Part shown: piece by piece, positions 60,064 through 64,000 of the stretch
How the letters are laid out: each line of letters starts with the position of its first letter
How positions within the stretch are numbered: position 1 is the stretch's first letter
DNA from: Cordia subcordata
Taxonomy: Eukaryota > Streptophyta > Magnoliopsida > Boraginales > Cordiaceae
NCBI GenBank assembly: GCA_028554755.1
Contig: JAPTOF010000003.1
Coordinates: 3,886,501 to 3,950,500 of the forward strand
Length of the DNA: 64,000 nucleotides
Direction: 5' to 3'
Translations under genes and position numbers: made by a program
Notes under the pieces: generated by a model
Seen by the model: the letters and a program-made list of their open reading frames with translations, nothing else
What the model was told of the DNA's origin: nothing
The model's database searches: none

Positions 60064-60809
60064 AAGTTGTAATATTTTTCATTACCTTATATCTTACAAC
60101 AAATTGGCACTTTTGTATATTGATTGATTAGTAGCCTCAAAAATGTTGTGTTCCACTTGTATAATGATCAAGACAGACTTGCTAAGCATTATGTTCTCAT
60201 TCCGGTTGCATTGGCAAATTAATTGGAAAGGAGTTCTGGGATTAGTGCTAGTGGTCAAAACTACTTTCTCCAAAAGTAATAACCTAGATTCAGATCAATA
60301 TAATAGGAAAAAAGTATTAATATCCCGAGGAAAGGGCCTAAATTAATTTATGCTCTCAATAGTTTTTCAATGAGGATTGTTCCTCAACACAGAGACTTCA
60401 TAAAAGATTTTCTATCACCTGTCTTACAAGCATTCCAGCTGATAGGCCAAAAGAAAGGCTTTGATTTCACTCAAACTGCAAGGTATCTATATATAAATGC
60501 ATCATTATTAAGACTATTCTGTATTCAGCAATCAATTACCTTTCCAATTCAACTGCTGCAGTGATCAACTTCATTCTTGTTGGTAAGAGCTATGAGACCT
60601 AAACAATCAGAAATATGATGCTAAAAAGGTACGAGATACTTAATTTCACAGAATCTAAGATATTATTTTGATCTGAAAAATATACAAAAAATTTGTAGTA
60701 ACTTTATACAGAACAAATCTGCATCATCTGATACAGAGTTTTGGTTCAAATCTAGGAAATATAAAGACGTAATCAAATGATAGAATTGACAACCTTATGA
60801 AACATAAGT
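60064..60809. other. Intergenic between B2 and A4
   Basis: Shared 3' end region of convergent B2 and A4. The first 120 bp match the B1 3' flank. No gene. Confidence 0.5.
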
Positions 60810-63749
60810 TCATTTCTCATCTATCTCAGGTGGAACCAGGAAAGGTTTGGGGGGAATGTGCAGCTGTTCAGCATCTCCTTCCAGCATATCAACCACTTTG
60901 TTCATAGGGGGACGGTCGGCAGGTTTCATCTGTATGCACCACAAAGCAACTAAGATCATTTTCTTTATCATATTTCTCTCTTGATCGGCGGCATCTCCAA
61001 ACAATACGTCCTTTTCTTCACTCAGCTGGTCATACACCCAAGAAGGAAAGTAAATTTTGCTTGAGCTGTCAGCAAATGGATTCAGCCTCTTCTTTCTACC
61101 TGCCATTTCCATCAATAACATTCCAAAACTATAAACATCAGCTTTGTACGAGACACCCCCAATATTTTTGTAGAACAACTCTGGGGCCATGTAACCCAAT
61201 GTCCCTCTTGCTGCAGTCAACACAATACTCTCATCTACTGGATACAGTTTTCCTAGCCCAAAGTCAGATAGCTTTGGATTGAAGTTCTCATCAAGAAGAA
61301 TGTTGTGAGGCTTAATATCAAAATGTAAAATTTGCATGTCACAACCCTGATGGAGATAGTCAATTCCTCGAGCCACTCCAAGAGAGATCTGAAACATTTT
61401 TTCATAGCTTAATGACACTGTCCCGTTTTCTTGTGAGAAAATGTATTTATCAAGAGAACCATTTGGCATAAATTCATATAATAAAGCATGTTTTGAGCCA
61501 TCGATGCAGAATCCAATAAGTTGCACCACATTTATGTGCTGAATTCTCCCAACTGTAGAAACTTCATTGATAAATTCTTGGTCGCTTGCCGTGGATTTGC
61601 CCATTATCTTTACTGCAACAGGAGTACCGCTACGGAGCTTTCCTTTAAATACAGTTCCATAGCGTCCTTCATCCAATCTATCCTTGAAATTATTCGTGAT
61701 TGTCTTTAGCTGGGAGTAAGTGTACCTTAAGGGTGCAAGGTCGTGCTGCACACGGAGGAAATCTTCAATCGTCTCATCCATTGATAAGTGACGCCTTCTC
61801 CATTGATACCCGATCAATCCAGCCAGGCAAAATAGCCCACAAAAGAACCTTAGTCCCAGTACACCTCCTGCACAATTCAGATAGTACAATAAATGAGAAA
61901 AATTCATCTTCCAGCTAAGTCTGGATTGCTATTCACTTTCCAGTTTTTAGTGAATACTAATATATGGAGTCTGCTATGCTAGTAAGCCCCAGTCCGTAGC
62001 ATGTTAAGACATCCCAACTATGTCTAGTTGTGGTCATTCTGGAGCACTTTTATGGAATGAGATCTATAAACTGACAGCAATCATGTGCTTCTTTATTCGA
62101 AGAAACTAGAAGCAGTATGTAGGGTTGTGACATGCCTTAGCCTTCCTAGTTATATTGTTACGAGATTTAGCATGGACTTAAATATAACTAATAAACAAAT
62201 CTAGTCTTACCGATCACACAAACACCAATCATGAAGATATAGGCTGTCAAGATCAAAAAAGGAAACAAGAGTAAGTAAACATGCTATAACAAATATCAGA
62301 CTAGATCCAGTATAATGAGCACTTACGCATATAAAACTCGAGTCGGCCTGCATTTTCCAGGTAGAAGCTGTATTAGCAAACTGACTAAATCTAAAAAATA
62401 GTTCTCACAGATGGATAAATTGTACCATTATTAGGCATTGCGGCTGCAGTAATTATACACTCAACAATCAAGATGGAAACATCTAAACAGGAAAAGTAAA
62501 TCGAATGATGGAAGATTATCACTCTGATCATAATTTTAGAAACTACAAATTTTCAACAATTGGCAAAAATCAGATATCAGAATCCGAAGTGGCTAGTAAA
62601 TGTAAATCATATAAACTTCAAAGCCTTAATATTTCACCAATTCTGATGATCTTAAGATTTATACTTAATCCCATATATAACTTTCCCCTTAGCATGTCCA
62701 GCCTCAATCTTGGACAAAGGAGGAGAGCAGCATTTAAGTTAGTTGACAATTAGGAGAAACTTTGTTGAATTCTTCTTAGGATATAATTTTCAAATGTTGA
62801 ATCAAATTGCCGAATCATAAAGGTACAACATATAGGGCACACAACAAAGAAGAAAAAACAAATACAGATAATTATATGGCGATTCACTAAAAGAAACATG
62901 GAGAAAAGAGAAAGCAATTAAAATAATTTTCTAATACAACTTACAACGGAAATTTCGTTCTGCGAGTGGTGTATCTTCATAGCAGTAGTGGTGGCAAGTA
63001 ACTGTAGTTTCCAGAATAATGCAAGTACTGCTTGCTTCACATTCTTCACACAAGACATTATGCCACGATAGCTCAAATCCATAAGCTAGCCCCTTATGAA
63101 TGCCTGACAAAGATGTATTTTCTGCTGCTATTGGACCCCGAACTGACGACCAAGCAACCATCTCAACGTTGCAAGATACGTCAAATTCCGATACAGTAAT
63201 ATCATTTCCTAGAGTTACATAACTGTAAATCTTGGAAGAGTTTGAAACCAATGTACTGTTTCTGTTGCTACAAAAAGTAGTATTAATGTACCTCAGAGAA
63301 GTGACAGGAGCTTGACAATTGACAAATACTACGGCTGTGTTGAGATCAATAAACTCGTTGACAACTTTTCCAGGTTTAAATGTATAGTAATTACTAGGTA
63401 TATCATTGAAATCAGTACTATAATTTGGAAATGAACAAAAGTTGTCTAGCTTTACGCCAGGGTCAACAAGTCTGATGGTGTAGTTGTCATAACTAATTGC
63501 CTGAACATAGTAGCTCTTCAACTTGAAGCTCATAATGGTACGATTGCTCTGGCACTCCAGTTCGAAATCTGGCTTACCACAATTCTTGGGGTCACCTTTG
63601 AGTCTGAAAGGGTAGTGTATATCACGTATCTCCCCACATGAGGAAGGCAGACAAAGGGAATTGTTCTGGGCTCTGCAGCTGCTTATTGCACGTAGCAGAA
63701 GTAGGAAATAGATTGAACAACCTGCAGATGGGAGATGTCTTGTCGACAT
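60810..63749 (-). CDS. LRK10L: LRK10L-type receptor kinase A4, diverged
   Basis: Intact, more diverged A-type receptor kinase. Model: exons 63749-62945, 62347-62327, 62243-62211 and 61867-60810, phase 1 throughout, 638 residues. Signal peptide (C-S-I-Y-F-L-L-L-L), GUB_WAK_bind (C-L-P-S-S-C-G, Y-P-F-R-L, K-N-C-G) and a helix assembled from the last two junctions ([19 protein letters not shown]). Only one 21-bp exon is seen. The kinase is non-RD (HFDIKPHN), with DFG followed by L-G-K rather than L-A-K. Its glycine loop reads DEGRYG instead of GEGGYG, so the first glycine is lost; ATP binding may be weaker, though lysine and DFG remain. Possibly an older or differently used member of the cluster. 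Confidence 0.85.
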
Positions 63750-64000
63750 ACTGATGAATTACAAAGTGATGTTAGACGTTCTTATGGTTTTTCATGTCTT
63801 AAAAGTACATGTTGAACTATCGTATCATATGACCATTCCTATTCCACTTCCTCTGCATCCCTAACTAAAATCAATTGTGCCTTGTAGTATTATATTTTTT
63901 AACTAGATTAGTTATCTGGCAATAATGCTTGCTGCTTGGAAAATAATTAAGCTAATTGGATCAGGAAGAAAAGAAGGAATAAAAAATTATAATAACTCGG
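63750..64000. other. Upstream flank of A4
   Basis: AT-rich promoter-side sequence with no coding signal, cut by the window end. Confidence 0.5.

Noticed and set aside
1..64000. tRNA, rRNA or CRISPR features
   Set aside because: None recognised by reading; CRISPR is not expected in a plant nuclear region, and a tRNA scan could not be run.

Overview
This is nuclear DNA from a flowering plant, probably a woody eudicot. The signs are AT-rich DNA with GT-AG introns, a cluster of receptor-like kinases of the LRK10L (rust-resistance Lr10-like) family, three Copia retrotransposons with tRNA-Met-type primer sites, hAT-like MITEs and an endogenous pararetrovirus. Nothing seen here fixes the species.

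Genes. The host content is one tandem family. Type-A genes lie on the minus strand and type-B genes on the plus strand, arranged as head-to-head pairs: A1 (2345-5352) with B1 (7530-9756), and A3 (54085-56657) with B2 (57349-60063). A more diverged A-type gene, A4 (60810-63749), follows tail to tail with B2. Each encodes a signal peptide, a GUB_WAK_bind cysteine-rich ectodomain, a transmembrane helix built from tiny exons, and a non-RD (HFD) Ser/Thr kinase. Dead relatives are scattered between: a B-type kinase scrap at 1-137, the large pseudogene A2 (22180-30448) split by a Copia insertion, twin A-type exon-1 scraps (50.1-51.0 kb), a B-type tail (52.3 kb) and a B-type start (53.3 kb). All junctions fit a model of four or five symmetric phase-1 exons, several only 21-33 bp long and some duplicated.

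Mobile DNA. From left to right: a hAT-like MITE (280-704) and a TRIM (995-1569), both dated relative to an empty paralogous segment at 20.5-22.3 kb; a decayed minus-strand Copia (10656-18160) that received two inverted copies of an unclassified 1.5-1.8 kb non-coding element carrying regularly spaced hairpins; a chimeric LTR piece (18163-19479); a plus-strand Copia (22266-27643) inside A2; an endogenous caulimovirid (32.2-36.7 and 45.0-46.9 kb) broken by an inversion and by a large LTR-like block, itself split by a young Copia (39051-44509, LTRs differing at 5 of 300 sites).

Most promising for novelty: the paired 11.1-12.7 and 14.2-16.0 kb elements, with four hairpins each that share an octanucleotide loop and have compensating stem changes; the micro-exon duplications that lengthen the juxtamembrane region of the kinases without breaking frame; and the viral relic with coat-before-movement order and two separate DTG protease-like motifs.
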